Below the pieces are notes generated by a model. That model did not search any database. It was not told the DNA's origin and worked only from the letters and a program-made list of their open reading frames with translations. Shown in pieces: positions 28,866 to 39,775 of a stretch of 64,000 bases of DNA. Source of the stretch: EB88 sp965199135. GTDB lineage: Bacteria > Acidobacteriota > Terriglobia > Terriglobales > Acidobacteriaceae. The translations under genes and the position numbers were made by a program. The stretch is from contig OZ240685.1 of NCBI GenBank assembly GCA_965199135.1, positions 682,001 to 746,000 on the forward strand, read 5' to 3'. The first letter of the stretch is position 1, and the number at the start of each line of letters is the position of its first letter.

Positions 28866-29384
28866 ATGATCCGTTCCTACCAGGGAAAGTCGCCGGAGAT
28901 CCCGGAGAGCTGCTACATCGATGCCTCAGCGCAGGTGGTTGGCGACGTTGTGCTTGGCGAGCAGGCAAGCATCTGGATGAATGCCGTGGTGCGTGGCGAT
29001 GTGCATTCGATTCGGATCGGCGCGCGGTCGAATGTGCAGGACTGCGCGGTGTTGCACGGGATGCGGCACCTGTATGCGGTGCATGTGGGGGAAGGTGTCT
29101 CGATCGGCCACAACGCAACGGTGCATGGCTGCGTGGTGGAAGATAACTGCCTGATCGGGATCGGCGCACGTGTGCTGAACAATGCACGTATCGGTGAGGG
29201 GTCGATTATCGCGGCCGGTGCGGTCATTCCTGAAGGAACTGTGATCCCGCCGCGATCCCTGGTTACGGGCGTTCCAGGGCGGATTCGCCGGGCGATTGAG
29301 AACGCAGACTACCAACTGATCCAGATGTACGCGCGGAACTATCTCGACTACTCCGCGCAGTACAAGCTGGAAGCTGGCCGCTAG
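28866..29384 (+). CDS. gamma-class carbonic anhydrase family protein
   Basis: A 172-aa left-handed beta-helix protein built of hexapeptide repeats. The three metal-ligand histidines expected for gamma carbonic anhydrases are present (H64 in VLHG, H82 in GHNATV, H87 in VHG). Many family members are active only weakly or have other roles, so hydration of CO2 is not certain. No SD; GATAAT (28854-28859) ends 6 nt before the ATG. Its stop overlaps the convergent small membrane gene by 4 bp. Confidence 0.88.
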   Translation: MIRSYQGKSPEIPESCYIDASAQVVGDVVLGEQASIWMNAVVRGDVHSIRIGARSNVQDCAVLHGMRHLYAVHVGEGVSIGHNATVHGCVVEDNCLIGIGARVLNNARIGEGSIIAAGAVIPEGTVIPPRSLVTGVPGRIRRAIENADYQLIQMYARNYLDYSAQYKLEAGR

Positions 29385-29593
29385 CCGACGTTCTGGCGGT
29401 GCGCCGCCCAGACGCCCCAGATGATCGCGATGGGGTGCAGCACAGCAATGGCCCAGCCCAACGTTGGGATCCCGAGCGCTACATACAGAATGGCCATGAT
29501 GATGGCGCCGAGCACTGTGCTGTAAAGCATGCCGATCGGTCCGAGAAAGATACAAAGCACCAGCGCGAGAAGAACGCTCTTTTTTTCCGGCAT
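29381..29593 (-). CDS. small two-helix membrane protein
   Basis: A 70-aa protein with two hydrophobic segments (about 6-25 and 30-58) and the turn FLGPIGMLYSTVLGA, which resembles TM2-like or superinfection-immunity-like small membrane proteins. The ATG at 29593 is chosen as the membrane segment begins right after it; a longer frame adds a low-complexity N-terminus. It is convergent with the carbonic anhydrase gene and divergent from hisS. Function unknown. Confidence 0.65.
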   Translation of the reverse strand: MPEKKSVLLALVLCIFLGPIGMLYSTVLGAIIMAILYVALGIPTLGWAIAVLHPIAIIWGVWAAHRQNVG

Positions 29594-29674
29594 GGTCGTA
29601 GGCGCCTCCCTGCGCGCTCCGTATCCAGATGGCCCGGCGTCGCCGGGGGTTGCCGCGGAAGTTACGGGGCCGGC

Positions 29675-29683
29675 TGCTAGACT
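29675..29683 (+). promoter_or_regulatory. extended -10 for hisS
   Basis: TGCTAGACT ends 13 nt before the hisS ATG. The same nonamer is found before mfd. No SD lies between it and the start codon. Confidence 0.45.
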
Positions 29684-29696
29684 GGCGATTACACCC

Positions 29697-30980
29697 ATGA
29701 GCACTCTGAAAGCAGTACGCGGCACCCGCGATCTCCTGCCGCCTGAAACCGAGCTGTGGAATCATGTCGAAGCCACCGCACGCGAGGTCTTCGCGCGCTA
29801 CAACTTCAGGGAGATACGCACCCCCATCTTCGAAGACACGCAGCTGTTTGCCCGTGGCGTTGGCGAAGAGACCGACATTGTTTCAAAGGAGATGTACACC
29901 TGGGAGGATCGCGCCCGCGCGGCAAGCGAAAAGGCGCAATCCCTGACATTGCGGCCGGAGAACACGGCCGGCGTGGTGCGTGCCTATATCGAGCACAAGC
30001 TCGGCGAGGCCGGGCTCCTGCAGAAGCTCTTTTATATCGGGCCGCAGTTCCGACGCGAGCGCCCACAGAAGGGTCGCTATCGCCAGTTCTTCCAGATCGG
30101 CGCCGAGGTGATCGGGCCGGTCACGGCAGGCTCTGAGTCGCCGCTGCGCGACGCCGAAGTGATCGAGATGCTGGCGTCCTTTCTCGACACACTTGGCGTC
30201 ACGGGCTGGCAGCTGGCGATCAACTCCGTCGGCTCCAGCAGCGACCGTCCTCGCTACGTTGCGGCGCTGCGTGAAGCACTCCGCGACATCACGCCAACCA
30301 TGTGCGACGACTGCCAGCGACGCGCGGAGACAAACCCCCTGCGCGTGCTGGACTGCAAGGTTCCGGAAGACCAGCCGAAGATCGATGCGCTGCCGAAGAT
30401 CGCGGACTTTCTCGATGAAGCCTCGACGGCGCACTTCGCGCAGGTCCGTGCGGCGCTCGACGCCTGCGGTGTGCAGTACACGGTGAGCCCGCGGCTGGTG
30501 CGAGGCCTCGACTACTACACACGCACAACATTCGAGTTCACGCATGATGCCGGGCTCGGCACACAGAACGCGCTGCTTGGTGGCGGCCGCTACGACGGGC
30601 TTTCCGAGATGCTCGGGGGTCCGAGAGCGCCCGGCATCGGCTTTGCGATCGGCGCAGACCGGCTGATCCTGACGCTGCAGTCGCTGCGCGGCGAGAGCGC
30701 CGGGACCAGGGCAGATGTGTTTATCGCGCCGGTGGGCGAAGCGCAGAATCCCGCGGCACTCGAGCTCGCACGCGAGCTGCGGGCGAAGGGGATGCGCGTG
30801 GAGCTCGGCGACGGGAGCTTCCGCGTGAAGAAGTCGTTCGAGACCGGGGACAAGCTCGCGACGCGCATCGTGCTGCTGGGGGAAGATGAAGTGGCGAGCG
30901 GCATGCTGACGGTGAAGGACTTTGCGAGCGGCGAGCAGAGCAAGGTGAGCCGGGCAGAGTTTATCGGGACGAGGGCCTGA
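29697..30980 (+). CDS. hisS: histidine-tRNA ligase
   Basis: A 427-aa class II synthetase. Motif 1 region, motif 2 (FRRERPQKGRYRQFFQ), the histidine-binding GLDYYTRTTFEF and the C-terminal anticodon-binding domain are intact. ATG 29697 gives MSTLKAVRGTRDLLP, the family-typical start; the frame is open upstream but not conserved-looking. No SD, but an extended -10 close by. aspS, often paired with hisS, follows only after about 700 bp. Confidence 0.96.
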   Translation: MSTLKAVRGTRDLLPPETELWNHVEATAREVFARYNFREIRTPIFEDTQLFARGVGEETDIVSKEMYTWEDRARAASEKAQSLTLRPENTAGVVRAYIEHKLGEAGLLQKLFYIGPQFRRERPQKGRYRQFFQIGAEVIGPVTAGSESPLRDAEVIEMLASFLDTLGVTGWQLAINSVGSSSDRPRYVAALREALRDITPTMCDDCQRRAETNPLRVLDCKVPEDQPKIDALPKIADFLDEASTAHFAQVRAALDACGVQYTVSPRLVRGLDYYTRTTFEFTHDAGLGTQNALLGGGRYDGLSEMLGGPRAPGIGFAIGADRLILTLQSLRGESAGTRADVFIAPVGEAQNPAALELARELRAKGMRVELGDGSFRVKKSFETGDKLATRIVLLGEDEVASGMLTVKDFASGEQSKVSRAEFIGTRA

Positions 30981-31679
30981 CGAAACCCTGGCAGACGCCG
31001 CGGACCATCGGCACCAATCGTACGCAGTGAAGGTAGCTTGAACAGTGGTGACGGTGCTTGATTCATTGGCAACGCGCGCGAGAAGCTGAGCCGATGGCTG
31101 CACCTGACGCGTCGGGGCAAGAACGTGACCAGGCTACGGTGATCAGGCTACGGTGACCTGGCTACTGCGTGGCTACAAGCCATCGCCCCGGCGCGCATGG
31201 CGCGAGAAAGCCAGACCGCCACTTGCCGATCAAGGCAGTCGCATCGCCGGGGGGCAGCTCGTCCCGAGTCCTTCCACTCGGAGTCCTGCAAAAACCTCTT
31301 CTGCAACGAGCGTCTGCGGGATTCGCGCGCAGCGGTCCTCGCAGAGGTTGCGAAAACCAAGAAGGGCGGCAGGTTGTTCGACAGTGAAGGTGGGATAGAA
31401 CAACGCGCTCGGAGATATCCGGAGAGCAATCCTCAATGGATTTGATTAGCTCCGCGGGAGTCTCCCACGCCTGCGCATCGGCAGCGAGCCACCTGCGTTC
31501 CTGCTCTCGCGCATCGGGGATGCGGAGCGCGCACTCTCGACAAGATTGTTGATCCAACGCGGAGGCGTGATTGGATCGCTCTCGACGATCATTCTGCAGA
31601 ACCTCAAGGATGAAACGGTTCCCTGCCAGGCAGGTTGGATACACTAGGGCGAAGCTAGCACAACGAAGGGCTGACGCAT
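30981..31679. other. 699-bp region between hisS and aspS without a recognisable gene
   Basis: Reading frames on both strands are open for 60-188 codons but show no family features, SD or plausible composition. On minus (31162-31560), pieces such as RIPDAREQERRWLAADAQAW followed in another frame by VEQPAALLGFRNLCEDRC have protein-like composition and might be a decayed gene. The region also holds a 14-bp tandem repeat (31125-31176), and TACACT (31640-31645) is a possible -10 for aspS. Confidence 0.5.
31125..31176. repeat. 14-bp tandem repeat, about 3.7 copies
   Basis: Consecutive units GTGACCAGGCTACG, GTGATCAGGCTACG, GTGACCTGGCTACT and a partial GCGTGGCTAC. The copies differ at one to three positions, so the array is not freshly expanded. 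Confidence 0.8.
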
Positions 31680-33572
<1,893 letters not shown>

Positions 33573-33584
<12 letters not shown>

Positions 33585-34136
33585 CATGCTTTGAAGCTGC
33601 AGCACCGTGCGCCAGTTACGCAGCGTCGCTGCAGGGGACATGGGCGCGGCGCTCACCGCAGCCGCCAGCTTCGAGCGACCTGTGCCATGGGGCAGATACA
33701 GGAAGACCTCGCGCCCACGGGCTTCGAGGGCTTCCTGCCCTGCGATCTTTCCTGCAAGCCGGGTGAGCGACGTGGCAGACAGTGGCTCAGGCAAAAACAG
33801 GCAGTGCCAGTGAGCCTTCGCGGCATCGCTACCGGTGAAGGGCTGGTGGCTGAGCACCGCATCCATCTCGGCCTGACAGCGACTCACTACAGGAACAGCA
33901 AAGCCGAATCGCTCCTCGAGCGCAGTGGCTATCCGGGCTTCGTCGAGAGGCCTGGCAGGCGCTGTCGCGACGAGATTGCCACTCTGCATGTACGTCGCGA
34001 CGCCGGAGTAGCCAAGCTCCTCGAAAAGGCCGCGCAGCATAGCCATGGGTAGCGGGTGCCGCCCACCAACGTTGATCCCGCGCAGCAGGAAGAGCACACG
34101 CTCCGCTCGGTGGGAAGTGCTCGCCCGGTCGCCCAT
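33573..34136 (-). CDS. DUF1697 family protein
   Basis: A 187-aa protein. LLRGINVGGRHPLPMAMLR and YMQSGNLV are the family signature; function is unknown. ATG 34136 is preferred to the GTG directly before it. Its SD (GAGG, 8 nt upstream) lies inside an 8-bp tandem repeat that fills the space to the next gene. It is convergent with aspS. Confidence 0.85.
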
Positions 34137-34140
34137 CACC

Positions 34141-34186
34141 GCGTCCTCGCGTCATCCCGTGATCGCGTCATCGCGTCATCGCGTCA
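34141..34186. repeat. 8-bp tandem repeat abutting the DUF1697 start
   Basis: Nearly six units of GCGTCATC (variants GCGTCCTC, CCGTGATC). It begins 5 bp from the DUF1697 ATG, and the first unit carries, on minus, the GAGG used as SD. Confidence 0.85.
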
Positions 34187-34200
34187 GGGGGGCGGCCAGC

Positions 34201-34854
34201 CTACTTGCGGCGCCCCATCTCGTACACGATTCCGATGCCGCCGGCGAACTCGTTCTGTCCGATCCCGGAGTAGCGCGTCGGCTGGTAGTCCCCCGTGAAG
34301 CGAACAGCGAAGCGTGAGTCGATCTTGTAGTCACCCCAGCCGCCGATCGCATACGCCGTAGCCAGCTGCGAGTCATAAACGCCGATCTGCGCGGGCAAAA
34401 TGCCGTTGTAGCCCTTGTCGAAGGTGCCGTTCGCGCCGCCGACCAGCACATGCATGCCGGCTGTGTACCTGGGCGACTGGTAGAGCCGGAACGACGGGCC
34501 GAACAGGAAAAGGTACTCCGACATCGCGGACGTCGACGGCAGCGTGGGATAGCCGTTCACCGGAAGATTGTAGGTACCGTAGAGGCCGCGGAACGACGCT
34601 TCCACCCCGAAGAGGTTGCTGAACCAGGCCGTGCCCGCACCCTGCCAGCCGACCAGGTTCACTCCCTGCACCTGGTGGGCAAAGCCCGGATTGAAATGGG
34701 AGTAGGCAGCCCCACCCAGGATGTCGAAGCGCTCCATCTCTGTTGTGCCCGAAACGGTAGGCGCGGTCGCGACGACCTGGGCGTGGAGCGAGGAGGCGAA
34801 CAGGGCGCAGGCGGCAGTGGCAGCCAGGCGCAAAAAGGATTTCCGAAACGTCAA
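34201..34854 (-). CDS. small outer-membrane beta-barrel protein
   Basis: A 217-aa protein with a signal peptide (cleavage after SSLHA) and alternating beta-strands as in 8-stranded OmpA/OmpW-like barrels; no peptidoglycan-binding domain. The start is TTG 34854, placed 6 nt after AGGAGA; the ATG between them is out of frame and hits a stop at once. A run of nine G/C pairs (34959-34967) lies 105 bp upstream. Function unknown. Confidence 0.75.
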   Translation of the reverse strand: MTFRKSFLRLAATAACALFASSLHAQVVATAPTVSGTTEMERFDILGGAAYSHFNPGFAHQVQGVNLVGWQGAGTAWFSNLFGVEASFRGLYGTYNLPVNGYPTLPSTSAMSEYLFLFGPSFRLYQSPRYTAGMHVLVGGANGTFDKGYNGILPAQIGVYDSQLATAYAIGGWGDYKIDSRFAVRFTGDYQPTRYSGIGQNEFAGGIGIVYEMGRRK

Positions 34855-34979
34855 CGCATGTCTCCTGGGAAGAGCGCACCGGTCGAGCGGGCGCGGGCTG
34901 CCGAGAGCACCGGCAGCGTCGCATTCAGGATACCGCGCCGGCGCGGTTCACGCCGGGAGGGGGGGGGCGACGCCAGGGC

Positions 34980-35831
34980 CTAGTTCATCCAGCTGCGGTC
35001 GTTGGGGTCGCGGCGACGTTCGTCGGTCGGCCGGCCGGTGTCCGGGTCCACATAGCGACCTTCGCTGTCGAAGCGAACATCGCGATTCTGCTTCTTCATG
35101 TAGACCTCAAACTTTTTCGCGGCATTGCGGCGCTTCCAGCGGTAGTAGTCATTGCGCATGTTGAAGTAGCGCTGCGAGGTCGAAGCAGTGATGCCGCGCC
35201 GGGGAGCGAAGCGGATGTAGAGGTAGCCCACCAACGCGCCGCCAAGCTGCCCAAAGGCATACACCCGGCTCTCGCCGAAGGTCTGGGCGAGGGCAAACAG
35301 CATGTAGATGGCGACCAGGTACTTGGCCCGGATCGTGATGGGCAGCGGGAACATGGTGAACTGCAGATCGCCGTACAGGACGGCAAAGGCGATCAGGAGC
35401 CCAAAAATCCCGCCAAAGGCGCCGGTCAGCCCGGCTGTGAACAGGCCGCCTGTTGCGGCCGTGGCAAAGGCCAGAGCAACAACCGTGAGCCCGGCACCGA
35501 ACACCGAGATGAAGTAAAGTTCCGCGACCCAGCGCGCCCCATGGTTGGCCTCGAGGAACGCGCCAAGGAACCAGATCGACAGCAGCTCCAGGGCGGTCGC
35601 GAGCAGGCCGCCATGCAGGAAGCAGTAGGTGAGCAGCTGCCAGACGTAGCCGTGGGCGGCGAGTGCCGGGGTCAGCGAAAACAGCGCGAGAATGCGCGTT
35701 TCCGCAAGCGGCGCAGCCAGGTGCAGCAGCAGCATCGCGAAATAGATGCCGACATTCCAGATGACCAGCCTTCGCGTGAAACCGCGGAAGTCAGGGAACG
35801 CGAGCATGCCTGCAGGACGGTAGGGCGGCAT
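34980..35831 (-). CDS. rhomboid-fold membrane protein lacking catalytic residues
   Basis: A 283-aa protein with about six membrane segments and a charged C-terminal tail of about 60 residues. It follows the rhomboid layout: FLHGG...ELLSIWFLG for the HxxxN-type helix, GLTGAFGG where active rhomboids have GxSG, and FGQLGGALVG where they have AHxxG. Thus Ser is Thr136 and His is Gln195, so proteolysis is not expected and a pseudorhomboid is inferred. The start is uncertain (Met9 is possible); no good SD is seen. It is divergent from the amidase gene. Confidence 0.75.
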   Translation of the reverse strand: MPPYRPAGMLAFPDFRGFTRRLVIWNVGIYFAMLLLHLAAPLAETRILALFSLTPALAAHGYVWQLLTYCFLHGGLLATALELLSIWFLGAFLEANHGARWVAELYFISVFGAGLTVVALAFATAATGGLFTAGLTGAFGGIFGLLIAFAVLYGDLQFTMFPLPITIRAKYLVAIYMLFALAQTFGESRVYAFGQLGGALVGYLYIRFAPRRGITASTSQRYFNMRNDYYRWKRRNAAKKFEVYMKKQNRDVRFDSEGRYVDPDTGRPTDERRRDPNDRSWMN

Positions 35832-36143
35832 ATGTGGCTATTGTCTCAGGTTCGTGGTGCGTCCGGTGCCCTCCCAGCCCAGCCCCGGGTGCCCCTGCGT
35901 GGCCCCGGAGCGCTGGGCAAAGAAAGCTCACGTCTCCCCTGCTGCCGGTGCCTCTAAGTGCCGTAGTTTCTGCGTCTCCGTGGCGAGACGTCGAAGACCC
36001 GAGGCTCCTGCGCGCGCGGCCCCGGCCATCACTTTCCGGGTCGGGGCCGCCGGTCGGAACTCGTGGCATACTGCTCTTCTCCCAACGTCACTGCTTCTCT
36101 GCCCCTCGTACCCGCTGACCCCACCCTTCCCGGAGAATGCTGT
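35832..36143. other. divergent intergenic region, rhomboid-like gene / amidase
   Basis: 312 bp with no supported gene; short frames here have no coding features. It should hold promoters for both flanking genes. Nothing more specific is seen. Confidence 0.5.
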
Positions 36144-38027
36144 ATGCCTCTTGATCGCCGCTCGTTTCTTGCTGTTGTCGCCAACTTCGGCGTCGCGTCC
36201 ACCCTGTTCCCTGGCGCGCTGTACGCGCTTGCCGCCGAACCGGCGCAATCGAACGACCGCCCGGCGGAGCCGAAGCTGAAGCCGATCACGCCGGAGATGA
36301 TCACGACCGCAGCAGAGCTTGCCGGCGTGCCGATTGCGCCCGAGCAGCGCGCGATGATGCTCGAATCCCTGAACAGCCAGCGCGAGTCCTACGGTGCCAT
36401 CCGCGCACTCAACATGCCGAACTCGGTTGCGCCTGCATTTGTCTTCGATCCGCTCCCCCCCGGTGCACAGATCAACACCGCGCGCGAGCCGGCGAAGTAC
36501 AGCAAGGCTCCTGCTATCGCGACGGCGCCTGCGAACCTGGAGGAGCTGGCGTTCCTCTCGGCCATGGAGCTGGGTGAGATGGTGCGCCGCAAAAAGGTCA
36601 CCTCCGTGGCGCTCACCGAGATGTACCTTACCCGGCTCAGGCGCTATGACCCGCTCCTGCACTTCGTCATCACGCTCACGGAAGAGCGCGCCATGACCAA
36701 GGCTCGCGAAGCCGACGCAGACCTCGCGAAGGGCCACTACCGCGGCCCGCTGCACGGGCTGCCATGGGGAGCGAAAGACCTGCTTGCGGTGAAAGGCTAC
36801 CCAACGACCTTTGGCGCGGGAGGGTTCGAGCACCAGATGCTCGATGAAGATGCGACAGTGGTGCAGCGCCTCGACGCAGCCGGCGCCGTGCTGGTGGCAA
36901 AGCTTACGCTCGGTGCGCTCGCCATGGGCGATGTGTGGTTTGGCGGCCGCACCCGCAACCCGTGGAACCCCAAGCAGGGCTCGAGCGGATCGTCTGCCGG
37001 GCCGGCGTCGGCGACATCCGCCGGGTGCGTGGCCTTCTCGATAGGCTCGGAGACTCTGGGCTCGATCTCGTCGCCCTCGACTCGCTGCGGGGTCACGGGT
37101 CATCGCCCGACATTTGGCTTTGTGCCACGTACAGGCGCTATGGCGCTGAGCTGGACGATGGACAAGCTGGGGCCGATCTGCCGTGCGGTGGAAGACTGCG
37201 CCGCCGTGATGAGCGCGATCTACGGACCGGACGAGAAGGACCTCACGGTGCGGAACGCTGCCTTCAACTGGGACGCGGCGATGGACTGGAAGACACTGCG
37301 CGTCGGCTACATCGAGAGCGCATTTGCCGAGCCCAAGCCCGCCGTGGAAGAGAGTGGCAAAGAAGCGAAGGCGCCGTTAACCGAGGCCGAGCAGAAGCAG
37401 GCAGCCACGCGCGCCGCCGAGCGCACCGCTGCCGATGCCCGCCGCAAGTACGACCACCGCTACGATGCGGCCGCGCTCGACAGGCTGCGCGCAATGGGAG
37501 TGCATCTGCAACCGCTTGAGTTACCGAAGCTTCCTTACGGCGCGATGGTGCCGCTGCTCTCCGCCGAGGCCGCTGCTGCGTTCGATTCGTTGACCATGAC
37601 CGGGCGCGACAAGCTGCTCACCGCGCAGGGACCCTACGACTGGCCGAACTCATTCCGCGTGGCGCGCTTCTACCCGGCAGTCGAGTACATCCAGGCCAAC
37701 CGCGCACGCTCGCTCGCTATCGCGCAGTTGTCGAAGCTGTTCGAGCAGGTGGACGTCATTGTCGCGCCCACCAACAGTGACCAGCTTGTCGCGACCAACC
37801 TCACCGGGCATCCCTCTACAATTGTGCCGAATGGTCTGCGCGGCGATGATGCGCCGAAGAGCCCGCGCGTGGATACGGGAGACGATGATTCGATCGGCGG
37901 CCCGGGCACACCGGTAAGCCTGACCTTTCTCGGCAGCCACTACGGCGACGCGAAGCTGTTGCTGTTTGCGCGTGCATACCAGCAGGCGACAGGGTTTGAG
38001 AAGCTGCATCCCAGGCTGCCGGCGTAG
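36144..38027 (+). CDS. Tat-exported amidase-signature family hydrolase
   Basis: A 627-aa protein of the amidase signature (GatA-like) family. The N-terminus MPLDRRSFLAVVANFG is a twin-arginine signal. The Ser-cisSer-Lys triad is visible: Lys in WGAKDLLAVKG, the Gly/Ser-rich GSSGSSAGPAS, and the nucleophile in GSETLGSISSPS. An insertion rich in Glu/Ala (about residues 405-445) lies between core strands. It most likely hydrolyses amides in the periplasm; it is not GatA itself, which is cytosolic. ATG 36144 has GGAGA 7 nt upstream. Confidence 0.88.
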   Translation: MPLDRRSFLAVVANFGVASTLFPGALYALAAEPAQSNDRPAEPKLKPITPEMITTAAELAGVPIAPEQRAMMLESLNSQRESYGAIRALNMPNSVAPAFVFDPLPPGAQINTAREPAKYSKAPAIATAPANLEELAFLSAMELGEMVRRKKVTSVALTEMYLTRLRRYDPLLHFVITLTEERAMTKAREADADLAKGHYRGPLHGLPWGAKDLLAVKGYPTTFGAGGFEHQMLDEDATVVQRLDAAGAVLVAKLTLGALAMGDVWFGGRTRNPWNPKQGSSGSSAGPASATSAGCVAFSIGSETLGSISSPSTRCGVTGHRPTFGFVPRTGAMALSWTMDKLGPICRAVEDCAAVMSAIYGPDEKDLTVRNAAFNWDAAMDWKTLRVGYIESAFAEPKPAVEESGKEAKAPLTEAEQKQAATRAAERTAADARRKYDHRYDAAALDRLRAMGVHLQPLELPKLPYGAMVPLLSAEAAAAFDSLTMTGRDKLLTAQGPYDWPNSFRVARFYPAVEYIQANRARSLAIAQLSKLFEQVDVIVAPTNSDQLVATNLTGHPSTIVPNGLRGDDAPKSPRVDTGDDDSIGGPGTPVSLTFLGSHYGDAKLLLFARAYQQATGFEKLHPRLPA

Positions 38028-38213
38028 GCCTGTTTGTTCAATCGCGTGAACAGATGAGTGCCGCGGATCGTTTCGCTGCGCTCAGGAGGACACCCGGTTT
38101 CTCTGCATGGAAGGCGTCAACGCAGGCCTCAGCCCTTACAGGTTCTTGATGGATTCCCTACGGACTTTCTACCGTCGCGGGCGTTCCACTGGGAGGGTTG
38201 AGGTCAAACCTAC

Positions 38214-39695
38214 ATGTTGCACGTCCCTGTTGTTCTTGCCCTTGCGCTGGCCGCTCCTGTTGCACCCGCAAACGCCGCAGTCTCCAACCTTCCGGATGCT
38301 CCTGGTCTCGCCGCTGGCGCCGCTGTTGCTCAGCAGCAGGAGCATAACGAGATTCCCCAGCAGGCGCCCAAGCCTGACAGAAATTTCCTGGGCCGGCTCT
38401 TCGCTGCCTACAGCGAAGACTGGCACCCGACGCAGCCTGGCTCGCCTGCTCCCGAAAGACGCGGGTACCCAGGTCCGTTGGACTCGCCGCCTTTCCCCTC
38501 GAGCGATTACTCGGTCGGCGGAACGCCGCTCATCGGTGCGCCCGATACACAGTCCTACATGCTCATGCAGGCCGTGAACGAGAACAAGTCGCGCACCAAG
38601 GTCTACGGCTGGTTCAATGGCGGCTTCGATGTGAGCACGTCAAACAAGGGCGACGGCGCGAATTCTCCGGCAGCGTACTACGCCAATCCGAACCGGATCA
38701 TCCCGGACCAGGAGGTGCTCTACATCGAGCGTCTGCCGAACACCGTGCAGACCGATCATTTTGACTGGGGCTTTCGCATCGCGCAACTCTGGGGCCAGGA
38801 CTACCGCTACACAACCTCCAAGGGCATCTTCTCGCAGCAGCTGCTGCTTGAGAATCACGAGTACGGGTATGACCCGGTCATGTACTACATCGACCTGTAC
38901 TTTCCGCATGTCGCAAAGGGCATGAACGTGCGGGTCGGCCGCTACATCTCGCTGCCGGATATCGAGGCACAGCTCGCGCCGAACAATTACACCTATTCGC
39001 ACTCGCTGCTGTACACGATCGACCCGTATACGCAGACCGGCATCGTGGCGAGCTTCAAGCTATCGGATCACTGGCTGTTACAGACCGGCATCTCGGACGG
39101 CAACGATGTCGCGCTGTGGACCCCCGACGCGAAGGTAACCGGCACCGTGTGCGTCGATTACACCTGGAGCAAGGGCGGTGATGCGCTTTACACCTGCGCC
39201 AACTCCTTCAACAGCGGCAAGTACAAGTACAACAATCTCCAGAGCTATTACGAGACCTGGTACCACAGGATCAACGCACATTGGCATACCGACACCGAGA
39301 CCTGGTACATGTACGAGCGCGATGTGCCCAATATCGCCGGAAATGTCCTCAACCCGGCGCCTACAGAGCTCGGTGCCAACGGCGCCTATTGCTCGGCCGG
39401 TGAGCGCACCTGCTTCGCACCGGAAGCCGCTGTTGTGAACTATGTCGAGCATGAGATCAACACGCACAACTATCTCTCGTTCCGCAACGAGTTTGTCAAT
39501 GACATCAAGGGCCAGCGCACCGGCTACGCGACCAAGTACTCCGAGCACCTGATCAGCTACGGCCACTGGATCGGCTCGACGGTTCTCTTTCGCCCGGAGC
39601 TGCGCCTCGAGCACTCGTATGACCTCGCCGCGTATGACAAGGGCACGAAGAAGACCCAGTTTGTCGTTGCCGGCGATCTGACCTACCACTTCTGA
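38214..39695 (+). CDS. OmpL-like beta-barrel porin (Bbp2 family)
   Basis: A 493-aa outer-membrane protein with a signal peptide, a Pro/Gln-rich stretch to about residue 60, then a barrel that begins at KVYGWFNGGFDVSTS and ends in AGDLTYHF with a terminal Phe. The pattern LYFPHVAKGMNVRVGRYISLPDIE matches the putative beta-barrel porin-2 family. Substrate unknown. It is followed by a terminator. Confidence 0.8.
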   Translation: MLHVPVVLALALAAPVAPANAAVSNLPDAPGLAAGAAVAQQQEHNEIPQQAPKPDRNFLGRLFAAYSEDWHPTQPGSPAPERRGYPGPLDSPPFPSSDYSVGGTPLIGAPDTQSYMLMQAVNENKSRTKVYGWFNGGFDVSTSNKGDGANSPAAYYANPNRIIPDQEVLYIERLPNTVQTDHFDWGFRIAQLWGQDYRYTTSKGIFSQQLLLENHEYGYDPVMYYIDLYFPHVAKGMNVRVGRYISLPDIEAQLAPNNYTYSHSLLYTIDPYTQTGIVASFKLSDHWLLQTGISDGNDVALWTPDAKVTGTVCVDYTWSKGGDALYTCANSFNSGKYKYNNLQSYYETWYHRINAHWHTDTETWYMYERDVPNIAGNVLNPAPTELGANGAYCSAGERTCFAPEAAVVNYVEHEINTHNYLSFRNEFVNDIKGQRTGYATKYSEHLISYGHWIGSTVLFRPELRLEHSYDLAAYDKGTKKTQFVVAGDLTYHF

Positions 39696-39718
39696 CGGCT
39701 CTCCCCGCTTCTTCCAGC

Positions 39719-39744
39719 GGCCGCGGCGCGCTCTTGCCGCGGCC
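39719..39744 (+). terminator. intrinsic terminator after the porin gene
   Basis: A 9-bp stem GGCCGCGGC / GCCGCGGCC with an 8-nt loop, followed by TTTCTTCTT. Confidence 0.75.
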
Positions 39745-39775
39745 TTTCTTCTTGCCGGCTGCTAGGCTAGGTCGC

